From assembly GCF_003479605.1 (NCBI RefSeq), contig NZ_QUHR01000002.1:310001-374000 (forward strand): a DNA stretch of 64,000 nt. Reading direction: 5' to 3'. The notes under the pieces were generated by a model. It ran no database searches and was not told where the DNA came from. It saw only the letters and a program-made list of their open reading frames with translations. Source of the DNA: Roseburia sp. AF12-17LB. GTDB lineage: Bacteria > Bacillota > Clostridia > Lachnospirales > Lachnospiraceae. Both the position numbers and the translations under genes were made by a program. Of the stretch, positions 24,955 to 35,303 are shown in pieces. How positions within the stretch are numbered: position 1 is the stretch's first letter; every line of letters starts with the position of its first letter.

Positions 24955-27042
24955 TTAAATCAATGTATTTGCATCCAGGATTAATGCGACTTCGCCATCA
25001 CCCAGAATTGTTGCACCGCTGATTGTCTTATTATTATTAATATACTTACCAAGTGATTTAATTACGATTTCCTGCTGTCCAAGAAGATTGTCTACAACAA
25101 GTCCTGCATAACGGTCGCCTTTTCTTACGATAACAACAGTAAGGCTTTCTACTTCTTCATCCTTCGGTGGAATATCAAGTATCTGATCCAGCCGGATGAT
25201 TGGAATAACAGAACCACGTAAATTAATTACTTCCTTGGATTCTACATATTTAATATCTTCAACCGGAATATCCTCGATAGTCTGAATTGCGCCTAACGCA
25301 ATTGCATATTTTTCATCGCGGATTTCTACCATCAACGCCTGAATGATTGCCAGTGTAAGTGGCAGTCTTACTACGAATTTGGTTCCAACGCCAAGTTTGC
25401 TCTTTACCTCAACATCTCCGCCTAATGCTTCAATATTGGATTTAACAACGTCAAGACCTACACCACGTCCGGAAATATCGGTAATCTGTTTTGCCATAGA
25501 GAAACTCGGCATAAATAAGAAATCGATAATTTCTTTCTGGCTCAGCTTTTCTGCCTGTTCCGGTGTTACCAGTCCACGCTCTACTGCTTTTGCTTTAACC
25601 TTCTCTGTATCAATTCCGTTACCATCATCACTTACTTCAATGATTACATTATTTCCTTCCTGGAATGCATTCAGATTAATGGTTCCTGTTTCTGGCTTAC
25701 CGCGTTCCTTACGAACTTCTGCACTCTCAAGACCATGGTCAGCAGAGTTACGAAGCAGATGCTGCAACGGGTCGCCAATCTGGTCAACTACAGTACGATC
25801 AAGCTCTGTATCTTCACCGGTCATGCACAATTCCATCTTCTTATTCAATCTTCTGGAAAGGTCACGAATCATACGTGGGAATTTGTTTACAACGCTCTCA
25901 ATTGGAACCATCCGCACTTTCATAACCGATTCATGAAGACTGGTTGTAATTCTTTCCAGATACTCAATCTGCTCATGGAATGACTGATTCTGGAAATTGC
26001 CTCCTTCCTGGGAGCCAATGGATACCAGACTGTTTTTTGCAATAATCAGCTCACTCACCTGGTTCATCAGTGCATCCAGTTTTTCGATATCCACACGCAC
26101 GGTACGGTTTGTAACCGGTTTGCCTGCCGGTTTTGACTTAGTCTGTGCCGGTTTATTCTCTTTATGTACTGCCTGCTCTGCCGGCTTTGCTGCTGATGTA
26201 TTTGCCGGAAGATTTTCCTGTACATTTCCCTCATGGAATAGGGTTGCCGTCTTCACTTCTTCACCAACGGCATCCGCAATTTCAGATACATTTTTAACTG
26301 CTTTTAAAATATCATCTAATGCAGCATTGGATGATAAGAACAAACTGAAGTCCAGTTCAAAACGTTCATCCTCAATATCCTGGGAACTTGGACTGTAAAC
26401 AACAATCTGTCCAAACTCTTCTACTGCTTTAAATACAAGGAATGCTCTTGCCGCTTTCAAAAGGCAGTCTTTCTGTACTTCTACTGTAATTCCGTAAATT
26501 TTGTTTCCACTTTCTTCAGCTGCTTTTAACGCATCTTTATCTTTGGAAGAAAATTCTACGCTTAAGTATTTCTTTTTACCATCACCGTTTTCCGGTTCTT
26601 CTGCTTTCTTTTCTTCTTTTTTCTCTTCCTTTGCAGGTGCGGCTGCTCCGCCGTTCTCTGCATTCTCTAAGAATTTGTTCAAAGCTGTAATCAGTGCTTC
26701 GTTGTCTTCTGTACCTTCATCTGATGTACTCTTGATCGTATCGAGGTAACTTTCAATTGCATCCAGACACTGGAAAAGAATATCAATCATTTCACTGGTG
26801 ACTTTTACTTTGTCACTACGAACTTCCTGGAATACATTTTCCATATCATGAGTCAGATGCTGCATTCTCTTAAAGCCCATGGTTCCTGCCATTCCCTTTA
26901 AGGAGTGTGCTGCACGAAAAATTTCATTAATGGTATCTTTGTTTTCCGGCTCCTTTTCCAAAGTCATAATGCAATCATTCAGGCTCTGGATATGCTCACT
27001 TGTCTCATCAATAAAAATTTCTAGATACTGGCTTACATCCAT
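24955..27042 (-). CDS. cheA: Chemotaxis histidine kinase CheA
   Basis: 695 residues, normal CheA length. P1 Hpt domain with phosphorylated His46 in FRAAHSLKGMAGTMGF; a low-complexity E/K linker (about 130-160); P2 region; dimer helix (LDALMNQVSELIIAKNSLV); ATPase N box HLLRNSADHGLE, G1 DDGNGID and G2 DISGRGVGLDVVKSNIE; and a C-terminal CheW-like domain. It phosphorylates CheY and CheB in response to receptors. The start is two bases after the cheB stop. Confidence 0.98.
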   Translation of the reverse strand: MDVSQYLEIFIDETSEHIQSLNDCIMTLEKEPENKDTINEIFRAAHSLKGMAGTMGFKRMQHLTHDMENVFQEVRSDKVKVTSEMIDILFQCLDAIESYLDTIKSTSDEGTEDNEALITALNKFLENAENGGAAAPAKEEKKEEKKAEEPENGDGKKKYLSVEFSSKDKDALKAAEESGNKIYGITVEVQKDCLLKAARAFLVFKAVEEFGQIVVYSPSSQDIEDERFELDFSLFLSSNAALDDILKAVKNVSEIADAVGEEVKTATLFHEGNVQENLPANTSAAKPAEQAVHKENKPAQTKSKPAGKPVTNRTVRVDIEKLDALMNQVSELIIAKNSLVSIGSQEGGNFQNQSFHEQIEYLERITTSLHESVMKVRMVPIESVVNKFPRMIRDLSRRLNKKMELCMTGEDTELDRTVVDQIGDPLQHLLRNSADHGLESAEVRKERGKPETGTINLNAFQEGNNVIIEVSDDGNGIDTEKVKAKAVERGLVTPEQAEKLSQKEIIDFLFMPSFSMAKQITDISGRGVGLDVVKSNIEALGGDVEVKSKLGVGTKFVVRLPLTLAIIQALMVEIRDEKYAIALGAIQTIEDIPVEDIKYVESKEVINLRGSVIPIIRLDQILDIPPKDEEVESLTVVIVRKGDRYAGLVVDNLLGQQEIVIKSLGKYINNNKTISGATILGDGEVALILDANTLI

Positions 27043-27044
27043 CT

Positions 27045-28112
27045 TTAATTTACCCCCACATTCTTTAGAATTGTGTCCGCAACACTTTCTAATGGTACTA
27101 TTTCATCAACAAGTCCTGTCTCTGCAATTGCCTTTGGCATTCCATATACCACAGATGTTTCTTCATCCTGAGCAATTACGTATACATTTTTTTCTTTCTG
27201 GAGTTCTGAAATTCCCTTTGTTCCATCAGCACCCATTCCGGTAAGAACTACACAGGTAATTTCATCATAGCCGCTGTCCATCAAAGACTCATACATCAGA
27301 TTGGCACATGGTCTTAATCCACCAATTGCCGGTGCATCACTTAAAACAATACAGTGCGTTCCATCTGCTAACCGCTGTACCAGTAAATGTTTTCCTCCCG
27401 GTGCCACATAAACATGTCCTTTTTCCAAGACATCACCTTCGTTTGCCTCTTTCACATCCAGCGGGCTGAGTTCATTCAGCCGGGCTGCCATGGATTTTGT
27501 AAAACCAGCCGGCATATGCTGAACCACAAGAACCGGTGCATCCATATTGGATTTCAGCAATGGAATTACACTCTGTAAGGATTTTGGACCGCCTGTGGAA
27601 CATGCAATTGCAACAATCTTGCTCCGGGCTGCATCCTTCGTTCTAATCTTCCGGACAGCTGCCGGTTTTACCACATTCGTAATTACTTTTTTCTGATACG
27701 TCTGTGTGCTTCCTGCTGCAGTTATTGTTGCAAGAACTTTTATCAGTTTTTCCCGGAAACGCTGTCCCTTTGTCTCTATCAGATTATTTGGTTTCTCGAT
27801 AAAGTCAATTGCACCACGTTCCATTGCCTTGAGTGTAACTTCAGCTCCATCTGTCGTTAATGTACTGACCATTACTACTGTTGCTTTTATATTTTCTTTT
27901 TGTAATCTTTCAAGTAGTTCCAGTCCGTTCATTCTTGGCATATTTACATCTAAAACAACTGCGTCATATGCTTTCTGACACAATTTCTCATATGCTTCCA
28001 AGCCATCTCTGCATGTATCCGTTGCCTGAAAACCACTATCTGAATTAATTATATCACAGATAACTCTTCTCATGAGTGCTGAGTCATCAACAACCAGAAT
28101 ATTCTTTTTCAT
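27045..28112 (-). CDS. cheB: Chemotaxis response regulator protein-glutamate methylesterase CheB
   Basis: 355 residues: receiver domain with phospho-Asp55 in VVLDVNMPRMNG, and a methylesterase domain with catalytic triad Ser172 (AIACSTGGPKSL), His199 (VVQHMPAGFT) and Asp296 (GMGADGTKG). Removes methyl groups from receptors and is paired with CheR, which is not in the window. cheB is followed closely by cheA and preceded by the PilZ gene. Confidence 0.98.
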   Translation of the reverse strand: MKKNILVVDDSALMRRVICDIINSDSGFQATDTCRDGLEAYEKLCQKAYDAVVLDVNMPRMNGLELLERLQKENIKATVVMVSTLTTDGAEVTLKAMERGAIDFIEKPNNLIETKGQRFREKLIKVLATITAAGSTQTYQKKVITNVVKPAAVRKIRTKDAARSKIVAIACSTGGPKSLQSVIPLLKSNMDAPVLVVQHMPAGFTKSMAARLNELSPLDVKEANEGDVLEKGHVYVAPGGKHLLVQRLADGTHCIVLSDAPAIGGLRPCANLMYESLMDSGYDEITCVVLTGMGADGTKGISELQKEKNVYVIAQDEETSVVYGMPKAIAETGLVDEIVPLESVADTILKNVGVN

Positions 28113-28127
28113 TCTATTAATTTAACC

Positions 28128-28868
28128 CTATCCTTTTCCTCTCTGTCTTGCTTTTCTTTCTTCTGCAAAAATATACCTGATAATTTCTTCCCTTATTTTA
28201 TCATCACGAATAATAAATTTCAGTCGGTTTTCATACATATTATCACGATTTAACAGCTTCGTACTTCGCAGGATATATCCTGGAAGATAATATTGTTTTT
28301 CACCGGTCTGCGTCTGTAGCATCACAATAATCAGAACAGCTTTTCCCTCTTCTAACTGCTCATTCGTTACAAAGCGTACACCACCTCCACTGATATCAAC
28401 AATAGTGCCCTTTTTCTGCTTTTTATAAAAATTATCATCCCTGAGACTTGCGATGATGTCTTCCGTCTGTTCCATTTCCGATTCTTCGTCTGTCAGATGG
28501 AAATACCCCATATCAAGGACACATTCCATACGGTAATATTCCCGCCTCTGATATTTGCTCAGTGGTGTATTTAATACAATCCGGAGCAGGTAGCGGTTCT
28601 CCGTCTTATAACGTTCCCAGATCTGACCAATGCTTTTATACAATCCATTCGGTGTATAGAATACAAATTCATAGCGAAGTCCCAGTGGAAGTAATATCAG
28701 TTTTCCACTCTGAATCGGCATCATTATCTCCATTTCACCATTTTCAAACAGTTCAAAAATCTGACTCTTGTAAACTGGTGCAGCCTTTTCTGCAGATTCT
28801 GGCCTTTCCGTCTGGTTCACTATATGAATATCAATTTTCATTCCTTCCCGTAAAACATTTGAAATCAT
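28128..28868 (-). CDS. PilZ-domain protein, YcgR/YpfA-like flagellar brake
   Basis: 246 residues: an N-terminal YcgR-type beta domain (about 1-105) and a C-terminal PilZ domain. The c-di-GMP motifs are intact: QRREYYR near residue 108 (RxxxR) and DISGGGVRF near 160 (D/NxSxxG). Binding of c-di-GMP is expected to slow the motor by acting on MotA or the switch, as for YcgR/DgrA. It is embedded in the fla/che run between flhG and cheB, which supports a motility role. Confidence 0.88.
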   Translation of the reverse strand: MISNVLREGMKIDIHIVNQTERPESAEKAAPVYKSQIFELFENGEMEIMMPIQSGKLILLPLGLRYEFVFYTPNGLYKSIGQIWERYKTENRYLLRIVLNTPLSKYQRREYYRMECVLDMGYFHLTDEESEMEQTEDIIASLRDDNFYKKQKKGTIVDISGGGVRFVTNEQLEEGKAVLIIVMLQTQTGEKQYYLPGYILRSTKLLNRDNMYENRLKFIIRDDKIREEIIRYIFAEERKARQRGKG

Positions 28869-28876
28869 TCTATCAC

Positions 28877-29752
28877 CTATCTGTTATTAAAAAATTCAGC
28901 AAACAACTGGGCAAAGCCCCGCTTCATCAACGGAATATCATGCGCACCTTCTATAAGATTATTTGCAAGTATCTCAAATGCTTTTGCCGACTTGGTCTCC
29001 GGTGCATATAAAGATACTGTCTGCTGCTGGCGTATTGCTTTTTCAAACATGGAATCCTGCGGTATCATGCCGAGATATTCAAGATTACCATTTAAAAACT
29101 GTGACACAACGGTATTTAATTTATCATATACTGCCTGTCCATCTTCCACAGAATTTACACGGTTGGCAACCACATGAATCTGCGTTCCGCTTTTGGCAAA
29201 ATTCGGATTCCGGTGCAGTGCCTTTAACAGAGAATAGGAATCGGTCAGTGAGCTTGGTTCCGGTGTTGATACCAGAAGGACCTCCGGACAAGCCATAACA
29301 AATTCCAATACGCTGTCTGCAATTCCTGCTCCGGTATCCACCAGTACAATATCAGCCATTTCATCTAACTGTGCCAGATTACGTACTAAAAAAGTAATCT
29401 GATCCTTGGACAGATTATTCATTCCCACAATGCCGGAGCCGCCTGAGATAAAGCTTACTCCTGCCGGTCCCTCTGTTATAATCTGCCGCATATCCATTCC
29501 CCGGTATATAACATCACTCAAATTATGTTTTGGTATTGCTCCAAGCATAACTTCTACATTTGCCAGTCCCAAATCAGCATCAAAAATAATAACTTTCTTA
29601 TTCATTTTCTGAAGCTGGATTGCCAGATTAACTGTAACGCTGGATTTTCCCACGCCACCTTTTCCACTGGTAACCGTAATTACTCTTGCTTTCTGGGGAA
29701 GCTTCTGGTTCTTTAATTTAATTACATTGCGCAGCTTTTCTGCCTGATCCAT
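28877..29752 (-). CDS. flhG: Flagellar number/placement ATPase FlhG (YlxH), MinD family
   Basis: 291-residue MinD/ParA-like ATPase. Deviant Walker A at residues 30-37 (GKGGVGKS), DADLGLANVEVMLGA near 59-73, and VDTGAGI near 138. It sets flagellar number and position together with FlhF, and helps assemble the C-ring with FliM/FliY. The N-terminal DQAEKLRNVIKLKN resembles the FlhF-activating helix. Four bases after the flhF stop, as in Bacillus. Confidence 0.96.
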   Translation of the reverse strand: MDQAEKLRNVIKLKNQKLPQKARVITVTSGKGGVGKSSVTVNLAIQLQKMNKKVIIFDADLGLANVEVMLGAIPKHNLSDVIYRGMDMRQIITEGPAGVSFISGGSGIVGMNNLSKDQITFLVRNLAQLDEMADIVLVDTGAGIADSVLEFVMACPEVLLVSTPEPSSLTDSYSLLKALHRNPNFAKSGTQIHVVANRVNSVEDGQAVYDKLNTVVSQFLNGNLEYLGMIPQDSMFEKAIRQQQTVSLYAPETKSAKAFEILANNLIEGAHDIPLMKRGFAQLFAEFFNNR

Positions 29753-29756
29753 ATTA

Positions 29757-30992
29757 TTATCTGCCTCCCAATAACTGTTTTACAATTTTCTGTGACTGGA
29801 AAATTTCAATATCATCTGGCACATTCTGCCCTGTTGTCACATAGGAAACATCCGCACCAGAATACATGCGAATATTTAACAGACTACCATAACTACTGGT
29901 TTCATCTAATTTAGTAAAAATAATCTTATAATCCGATATCTCATGGTATTTATCTACAATTTCCATCAAATCGCGGTATTTTGTAGTTGCGCTTAATACC
30001 AGATAAACATCCTTCTCATATTTGTCATCCAGACTTTCTATGAGGTTTCTCATATCTTTTCTCTGATCTTCATTCTTATAAGAGAATCCTGCGGTATCTA
30101 CCAGAACGAGATCATAATCCTTTACACGCTCTATGGCTGCATTCATTTCTTCCGATGAATAAATAACTGTCAGCGGTGTATCTAAGATATTCGCATAAGT
30201 ACGTAACTGTTCTGCCGCAGCAATCCGATAAGTATCTGCTGTTAAAAGTGCTACTTTTTTGCCATAATCCACTTTAAATCTGGAAGCCACTTTTGCAATG
30301 GTTGTTGTCTTGCCAACACCGGTTGGTCCAATAAAAAATACGATTTTAGGCTGTCCCGGTACCAGTTCAATCTTTTGAGGCTGTCCGAATTTTAATACCA
30401 TTTTCTGGTAAACATTGGATAAGATAATGTCCATGCTTGCACTGCCTCTTAAATTCTTCTCCACATCATCTAATATCTGGTTGACATATCTTTCATTCAC
30501 TTCATTATCCAGTAATGTTTCATAAATCATGCGGATACAACGGAAAGTCTCAGACTGCTGATGCTTCATATCCTTTGGAGCATCAGTTTCCTTTTCCGGC
30601 TTTTCCTCTTCTTTTGGTTCTTCTTCTTTTTCCGGTTTTAACTTCTTTTCTAATAAATTAGAAAGACTTTCTATCTTTTCTTCCAAATCATGACTGCTTT
30701 CCGGATGAATGGCTGCTGGTTCCGGTGCCGGAATTTCAATTTTTTCATTTGCTGCAAAATTTATGCTGTCATGCATCTTTAATGGAGCATGTAACGCAGG
30801 AAGAGGATTAACTGTCTGTTCCTTTTCCTCTAATGCTGCCGTCACTTCATAAGTTGTGCTCTTTAATGCCCGGAATAAACCCTTCGGTTTGATTTCCTTT
30901 ACATTCATAATCACAACGGCTTCTCCCATTTCCTTTTTCGCCTTATCAACTGCCTCTTCTCTTGTTCTGCCCTGAAATTTATTAATCGTCAT
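29757..30992 (-). CDS. flhF: Flagellar biosynthesis SRP-like GTPase FlhF
   Basis: 411 residues: basic N-terminal B domain (about 1-125), low-complexity acidic stretch, then the N and G domains of an SRP GTPase with P loop FFIGPTGVGKTTTIAKVA, TADTYRIAAAEQLRTYA, DLVLVDTAGFS and FTKLDETSSYG. Targets the first flagellar components to the assembly site. Followed by flhG (four bases) and preceded by flhA (one base). Confidence 0.97.
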   Translation of the reverse strand: MTINKFQGRTREEAVDKAKKEMGEAVVIMNVKEIKPKGLFRALKSTTYEVTAALEEKEQTVNPLPALHAPLKMHDSINFAANEKIEIPAPEPAAIHPESSHDLEEKIESLSNLLEKKLKPEKEEEPKEEEKPEKETDAPKDMKHQQSETFRCIRMIYETLLDNEVNERYVNQILDDVEKNLRGSASMDIILSNVYQKMVLKFGQPQKIELVPGQPKIVFFIGPTGVGKTTTIAKVASRFKVDYGKKVALLTADTYRIAAAEQLRTYANILDTPLTVIYSSEEMNAAIERVKDYDLVLVDTAGFSYKNEDQRKDMRNLIESLDDKYEKDVYLVLSATTKYRDLMEIVDKYHEISDYKIIFTKLDETSSYGSLLNIRMYSGADVSYVTTGQNVPDDIEIFQSQKIVKQLLGGR

Positions 30993-30993
30993 T

Positions 30994-33027
30994 TTATGCT
31001 GTCACCATCCCTACTGATTGTAATTCCACATTTGATTCCACTTCATTATAAGACACCACAATGAGGTCTTTGAAATAGTCCTCGGTGAGTTTCTTAAAAT
31101 ACATCCGCACAATTGGCGAAGTAATGACAATCGGATTCTTTCCAATATTCTCTAACTTCGCCACTTCCTGCTTCAAGGATTCCATAATATTCTTGGTCTT
31201 CTCCGGATCTAAAGTCAGATAAGCCCCCTGCTCAGTCTGTTTTACAGAACCCATGATTTCCTGTTCCACCTTCGGATCTAATGTTACCACGCTGGTTGTC
31301 TCATTTGCCGGAAAGTATTTACTTGAAATTGCACGTTTTAATCCCTGACGCACATATTCTGTCAATACATCGGTATCCCTGGTTGTTACCGCATGGTCTG
31401 CTAAATTTTCAAAAATCGTAAGCAGATCACGGATAGAGATGCCCTCCTGTAAAAGATTCTGTAAGACTTTCTGAATCTCACCAATACTAAGAAGCTTTGG
31501 TGTAAGCTCATCCACAAGTGCAGGATTGTTTTCCTTGATATTACTAATAAGATTAGATACATCCTGTCTGGTAAGAAGTTCTGCAATATGGGAACGGATT
31601 ACCTCTGTCAGATGGGTGGCAATAATAGATGGCGGATCTACTACGGTATAGCCAAGACTCTCCGCACGCTCTCTCTGTCCCTCTGTAATCCAGATTGCCG
31701 GCAGATGGAAGGATGGCTCAAAGGTCGGAATACCGGTGATTTCCTCTTCCACATATCCCGGATTCATTGCCATATAGTGGTCAAAAAGGATTTCCCCTTC
31801 TGTTACCTGAATTCCCTTTATCTTAATAATATACTGGTTAGGATTTAACTGAATATTATCACGCAGACGAATAATCGGAACCACTGTTCCAAGTTCCAGT
31901 GCAATCTGTCTACGGATCATTACTACACGGTCCAAAAGGTCTCCACCCTGATTTACATCTGCCAGTGGAATAATACCATAACCAAACTCCAGTTCAATAG
32001 GATCAACCTGAAGCAGTGAAACCACATTCTCCGGCCGCCGGATTTCTTCTGCCGCCGTTTCATCTGCATTGGTTTCCTCTTCGATTTCTTCCACCTTTAC
32101 ATCCTTTTGTATCTTCCGTCCGGCAGCTAAAAATGCAATGCCAAGCGCACAGAAAAGTACCGGATTCAGCGGAGTTGCAATTCCAAGAAAGGTTATCGTT
32201 GCACCTACAATATACAATACCTTGGGAATTCCAAAAAGCTGTTTTACCAGCATGGATCCAAAATCCGCTTCACTGGATGCTTTTGTTACCAGAATACCTG
32301 TTGCCAGCGAAATCAAAAGAGACGGAACCTGGCTGACCAGTCCATCACCAATGGTTAATATACCATATTTCTGAAGTGCCTCCATGGCAGACAGTCCGCC
32401 ATTCATGACTCCCATAATTGTTCCACCAATCAGGTTGATGAATGTAATAATAAGGCCGGCCGTTGCATCTCCTTTTACATACTTGGTTGCACCATCCATA
32501 GAACCAAAGAAGTTAGATTCCTGCTGAATCTTAGTTCTCCGTTCTCTTGCTTCCTTCTCTGTGATGGCACCAGTATTTAAATCTGCGTCAATTGCCATCT
32601 GTTTTCCAGGCATTGCATCCAATGTAAAACGTGCAGTTACCTCAGATACACGCTCAGAACCTTTATTGATAACGATAAACTGTATCAGAATCAGGACAAT
32701 AAATACAATTGCTCCGATTACAAGATTACCACCACCTACAAAGCCCCCAAAGGTCTCTACTACATTTCCTGGTTCACCGGTAGATAAAATCAATCGGGTG
32801 GAAGAAACATTTAATGAGATTCGGAATATGGTGGTAAACAATAACAGTGTCGGGAAAAATGACATATCCAGCACTTCTTTTGCAAATAATGCATTAAAAA
32901 GAATAATCATTGCCAGTGAAATATTAATCGCCAGCATGACATCCAATAAAATAGAAGGAATCGGAATAATAAAGAATATGACTGCAGCAAGAAGATAGAT
33001 TGCTACACCAAAATCCGCTTTTTTCAT
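30994..33027 (-). CDS. flhA: Flagellar export gate protein FlhA
   Basis: 677 residues. The N-terminal third has eight predicted membrane spans, with the FHIPEP signature region VSEVTARFTLDAMPGKQMAI near 135, followed by a large cytoplasmic domain that docks chaperone-substrate pairs. Length normal for the family. The next upstream gene is flhB (30-base gap). Confidence 0.98.
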   Translation of the reverse strand: MKKADFGVAIYLLAAVIFFIIPIPSILLDVMLAINISLAMIILFNALFAKEVLDMSFFPTLLLFTTIFRISLNVSSTRLILSTGEPGNVVETFGGFVGGGNLVIGAIVFIVLILIQFIVINKGSERVSEVTARFTLDAMPGKQMAIDADLNTGAITEKEARERRTKIQQESNFFGSMDGATKYVKGDATAGLIITFINLIGGTIMGVMNGGLSAMEALQKYGILTIGDGLVSQVPSLLISLATGILVTKASSEADFGSMLVKQLFGIPKVLYIVGATITFLGIATPLNPVLFCALGIAFLAAGRKIQKDVKVEEIEEETNADETAAEEIRRPENVVSLLQVDPIELEFGYGIIPLADVNQGGDLLDRVVMIRRQIALELGTVVPIIRLRDNIQLNPNQYIIKIKGIQVTEGEILFDHYMAMNPGYVEEEITGIPTFEPSFHLPAIWITEGQRERAESLGYTVVDPPSIIATHLTEVIRSHIAELLTRQDVSNLISNIKENNPALVDELTPKLLSIGEIQKVLQNLLQEGISIRDLLTIFENLADHAVTTRDTDVLTEYVRQGLKRAISSKYFPANETTSVVTLDPKVEQEIMGSVKQTEQGAYLTLDPEKTKNIMESLKQEVAKLENIGKNPIVITSPIVRMYFKKLTEDYFKDLIVVSYNEVESNVELQSVGMVTA

Positions 33028-33057
33028 TCCGGTTTCCTCCTTTCATTTAAATTCGTA

Positions 33058-34185
33058 TTAATTTCTGCCTTTTAGATTGTAAACCATCGCAAGCACTTCT
33101 GCAACTGCCTGATACAATTCTGGTGGAATTTCTGCTCCGACATTTACATTTGCATAAAGCATACGCGCCAACGGTTTATTCTCTACAATTTCCACCTGAT
33201 TTTCTCTTGCCACTTCCTTAATCTTTGCAGCCAGAAAATCTTCACCCTTTGCAACCACAACCGGTGCTTTGGATACTTCCGCATCATACCTTATCGCAAC
33301 TGCATAATGGGTCGGGTTCGTAATGACTACGTCTGCCTTCGGCACATCCTGCATCATTCGGCGCTGCGATGCCTCACGCATTCTCTGACGCTGTCTTCCC
33401 TTAATCTGTGGGTCTCCTTCAGTATTTTTATACTCGTCCTTTACCTCCTGTTTGGTCATCTTCATTTCTTCTTTGAATTTATGTTTCTGATAAATCAAAT
33501 CAGCGATTCCGACAATCAGGTAAACCAGGCTTGTTTTTAAACCCACATCCACAATAAGTCCGGCAATCAATGCAACTGCCTGCAACAGTTCCATATCATA
33601 GATAACAAATAATTCTCCCTGCCTGTCCTTAATCTCGGAATACGCCACATACATGACCAGCGCCACTTTGACAATAGACTTTACAAGTTCAAACAGAGAA
33701 TCTTTGGAAAACATCCGTTTAAAACCATTGATAGGATTAAACTTTGATAATTCCGGTTTTAATGGCTTCCCGCTTATTTTCCAGCCCACCTGAAGCACGC
33801 TGACTAAAAACGTTACCACCATTCCGATTAAAAGAAACGGTATCATGGCCTTTATCATTTCAATCACAGCCTGCGACATTAGCATATGGCTGGATTTTAC
33901 TGTCATGCCCGTCTTATTTTCTAATAAAATATCCGGGATTTTCCGATAGAAACCTGAAAACTCATTCATTAAGTTTTCTGAAACATAGCTTCCAAAAATC
34001 TTCAATCCCAGGAATAAAACAATTAAATCTACTGCTCCGGAAAATTCCTTGCTTTTTGCAACTTTTCCTTCTTCTCTTGCATCTTTTAATTTTTTTGCAG
34101 TTGCCGGCTCTGTCTTTTCGCCGCCAGGTCCCTCTTTTGCGAACCACTGCAGATTATATTTCAGAAGTAAATCTCTTTCCTCCAT
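33058..34185 (-). CDS. flhB: Flagellar export switch protein FlhB
   Basis: 375 residues: N-terminal NLQWFAKEGPGGEKTEPAT, about four membrane helices (residues 45-230), then the FlhBC domain with self-cleaving NPTH at 290-293 (VITNPTHYAVAIRYD). Cleavage switches export from hook to filament substrates, in concert with FliK, whose gene is in the same operon. The leading ERDLLLKYNLQWFA block is typical of Clostridia. Confidence 0.98.
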   Translation of the reverse strand: MEERDLLLKYNLQWFAKEGPGGEKTEPATAKKLKDAREEGKVAKSKEFSGAVDLIVLFLGLKIFGSYVSENLMNEFSGFYRKIPDILLENKTGMTVKSSHMLMSQAVIEMIKAMIPFLLIGMVVTFLVSVLQVGWKISGKPLKPELSKFNPINGFKRMFSKDSLFELVKSIVKVALVMYVAYSEIKDRQGELFVIYDMELLQAVALIAGLIVDVGLKTSLVYLIVGIADLIYQKHKFKEEMKMTKQEVKDEYKNTEGDPQIKGRQRQRMREASQRRMMQDVPKADVVITNPTHYAVAIRYDAEVSKAPVVVAKGEDFLAAKIKEVARENQVEIVENKPLARMLYANVNVGAEIPPELYQAVAEVLAMVYNLKGRN

Positions 34186-34210
34186 ATAAATCTCCTATTC
34201 ATGTACCAGC

Positions 34211-34993
34211 TTATCCATGCATTCCTGATGCAATTCCGGTAACCATCCGTTTCATCTCAGTAAACACAAAATCGGATACATACGGAAGCAGCTGTATCGT
34301 CAAAAACAAAACCAGAAATCCAAGCAATATCTTAAGCTGGATACCAACAGAAAACATATTCATCTGTGGTGCAATCTTTGCCATGATTCCAAGAATACAG
34401 TTCAATATCATTAACACTGCAAAAACAGGAAGTGCCACCCGGAAACCAAGCACCATGGAATTCGTCATATAAGAAACCATGGTCTGAAGCAGGGAATCCC
34501 ACATAAAATTCTGACCATTTACCGGAATCAGAGTGAAAGAATCAACAATTGCCTGTAAGATATACTGATACATTCCACTGGACATGAGCAATAACATGAC
34601 CAGATAATTATAAAAATTACCTGTTATCGGAGAATTTGTTTTACTTACCGGATCATACTCGGTCGCCATGGACAAGCCCATATTTAAATCCATAATATTA
34701 CCCGCAAATAAAACAATGGAATTACAAATATTTGCTCCAAAACCAATCAGCAATCCTGTAATTCCCTCTTTCACGACAATTGTGGCATATTCAATTACTC
34801 CTCCATATTCTATCGTGCTTTCAGGTAATACTCCAATCAACAGGATGGATACAAATACTGAGAAACCAATTTTGACTCTTCCCGGAGTATTCGACATGCT
34901 AAAAAATGGAGCCGAAAAAACAAAAGAAGTAATCCTCACCAGAACCAGCAAAAAATATTCAAATGTAAGCAGTGAGAAACTATAATTAACCAT
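34211..34993 (-). CDS. fliR: Flagellar export gate protein FliR
   Basis: 260-residue hydrophobic protein with about six spans. Contains the FliR segment VFSAPFFSMSNTPGRVKIG near residue 26 and the C-terminal LLGFLVLFLTIQLLPYVSDF. Forms the export pore with FliP and FliQ, whose genes follow the order fliP-fliQ-fliR in the direction of transcription. Confidence 0.96.
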   Translation of the reverse strand: MVNYSFSLLTFEYFLLVLVRITSFVFSAPFFSMSNTPGRVKIGFSVFVSILLIGVLPESTIEYGGVIEYATIVVKEGITGLLIGFGANICNSIVLFAGNIMDLNMGLSMATEYDPVSKTNSPITGNFYNYLVMLLLMSSGMYQYILQAIVDSFTLIPVNGQNFMWDSLLQTMVSYMTNSMVLGFRVALPVFAVLMILNCILGIMAKIAPQMNMFSVGIQLKILLGFLVLFLTIQLLPYVSDFVFTEMKRMVTGIASGMHG

Positions 34994-35013
34994 GTTTTAT
35001 CTCTACCTGTATA

Positions 35014-35286
35014 TCAACTGATATATAAACTAAAATCAGACCACAATCTCGTCATAAAATCAGTCATATTATTCAGCATCCACGCTCCAAAGAGAAGCAT
35101 TCCTGCAAATACAGCCAGAATCTTCGGTACAAAGGTAAGCGTCTGTTCCTGAATAGATGTAACCGTCTGAAAAATACTAATAATCAAGCCTACGATAAGT
35201 GATATTAAAAGCAATGGAGCCGAAGTTAAAATAATATTATAAATAGCGTCCCTTGCAATATCTAAAACTTCTCCCTGTGTGATCAA
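35014..35286 (-). CDS. fliQ: Flagellar export gate protein FliQ
   Basis: 90 residues, two transmembrane helices (about 15-38 and 50-70) and the typical FliQ start TQGEVLDIARDAIYNIIL with SIQEQTLTFVPKI in the middle. Start is TTG at 35286, with GAGG about eight bases upstream. Forms the FliPQR pore complex. Confidence 0.95.
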   Translation of the reverse strand: MITQGEVLDIARDAIYNIILTSAPLLLISLIVGLIISIFQTVTSIQEQTLTFVPKILAVFAGMLLFGAWMLNNMTDFMTRLWSDFSLYIS

Positions 35287-35303
35287 TTTCTACACCTCTT
35301 TCA

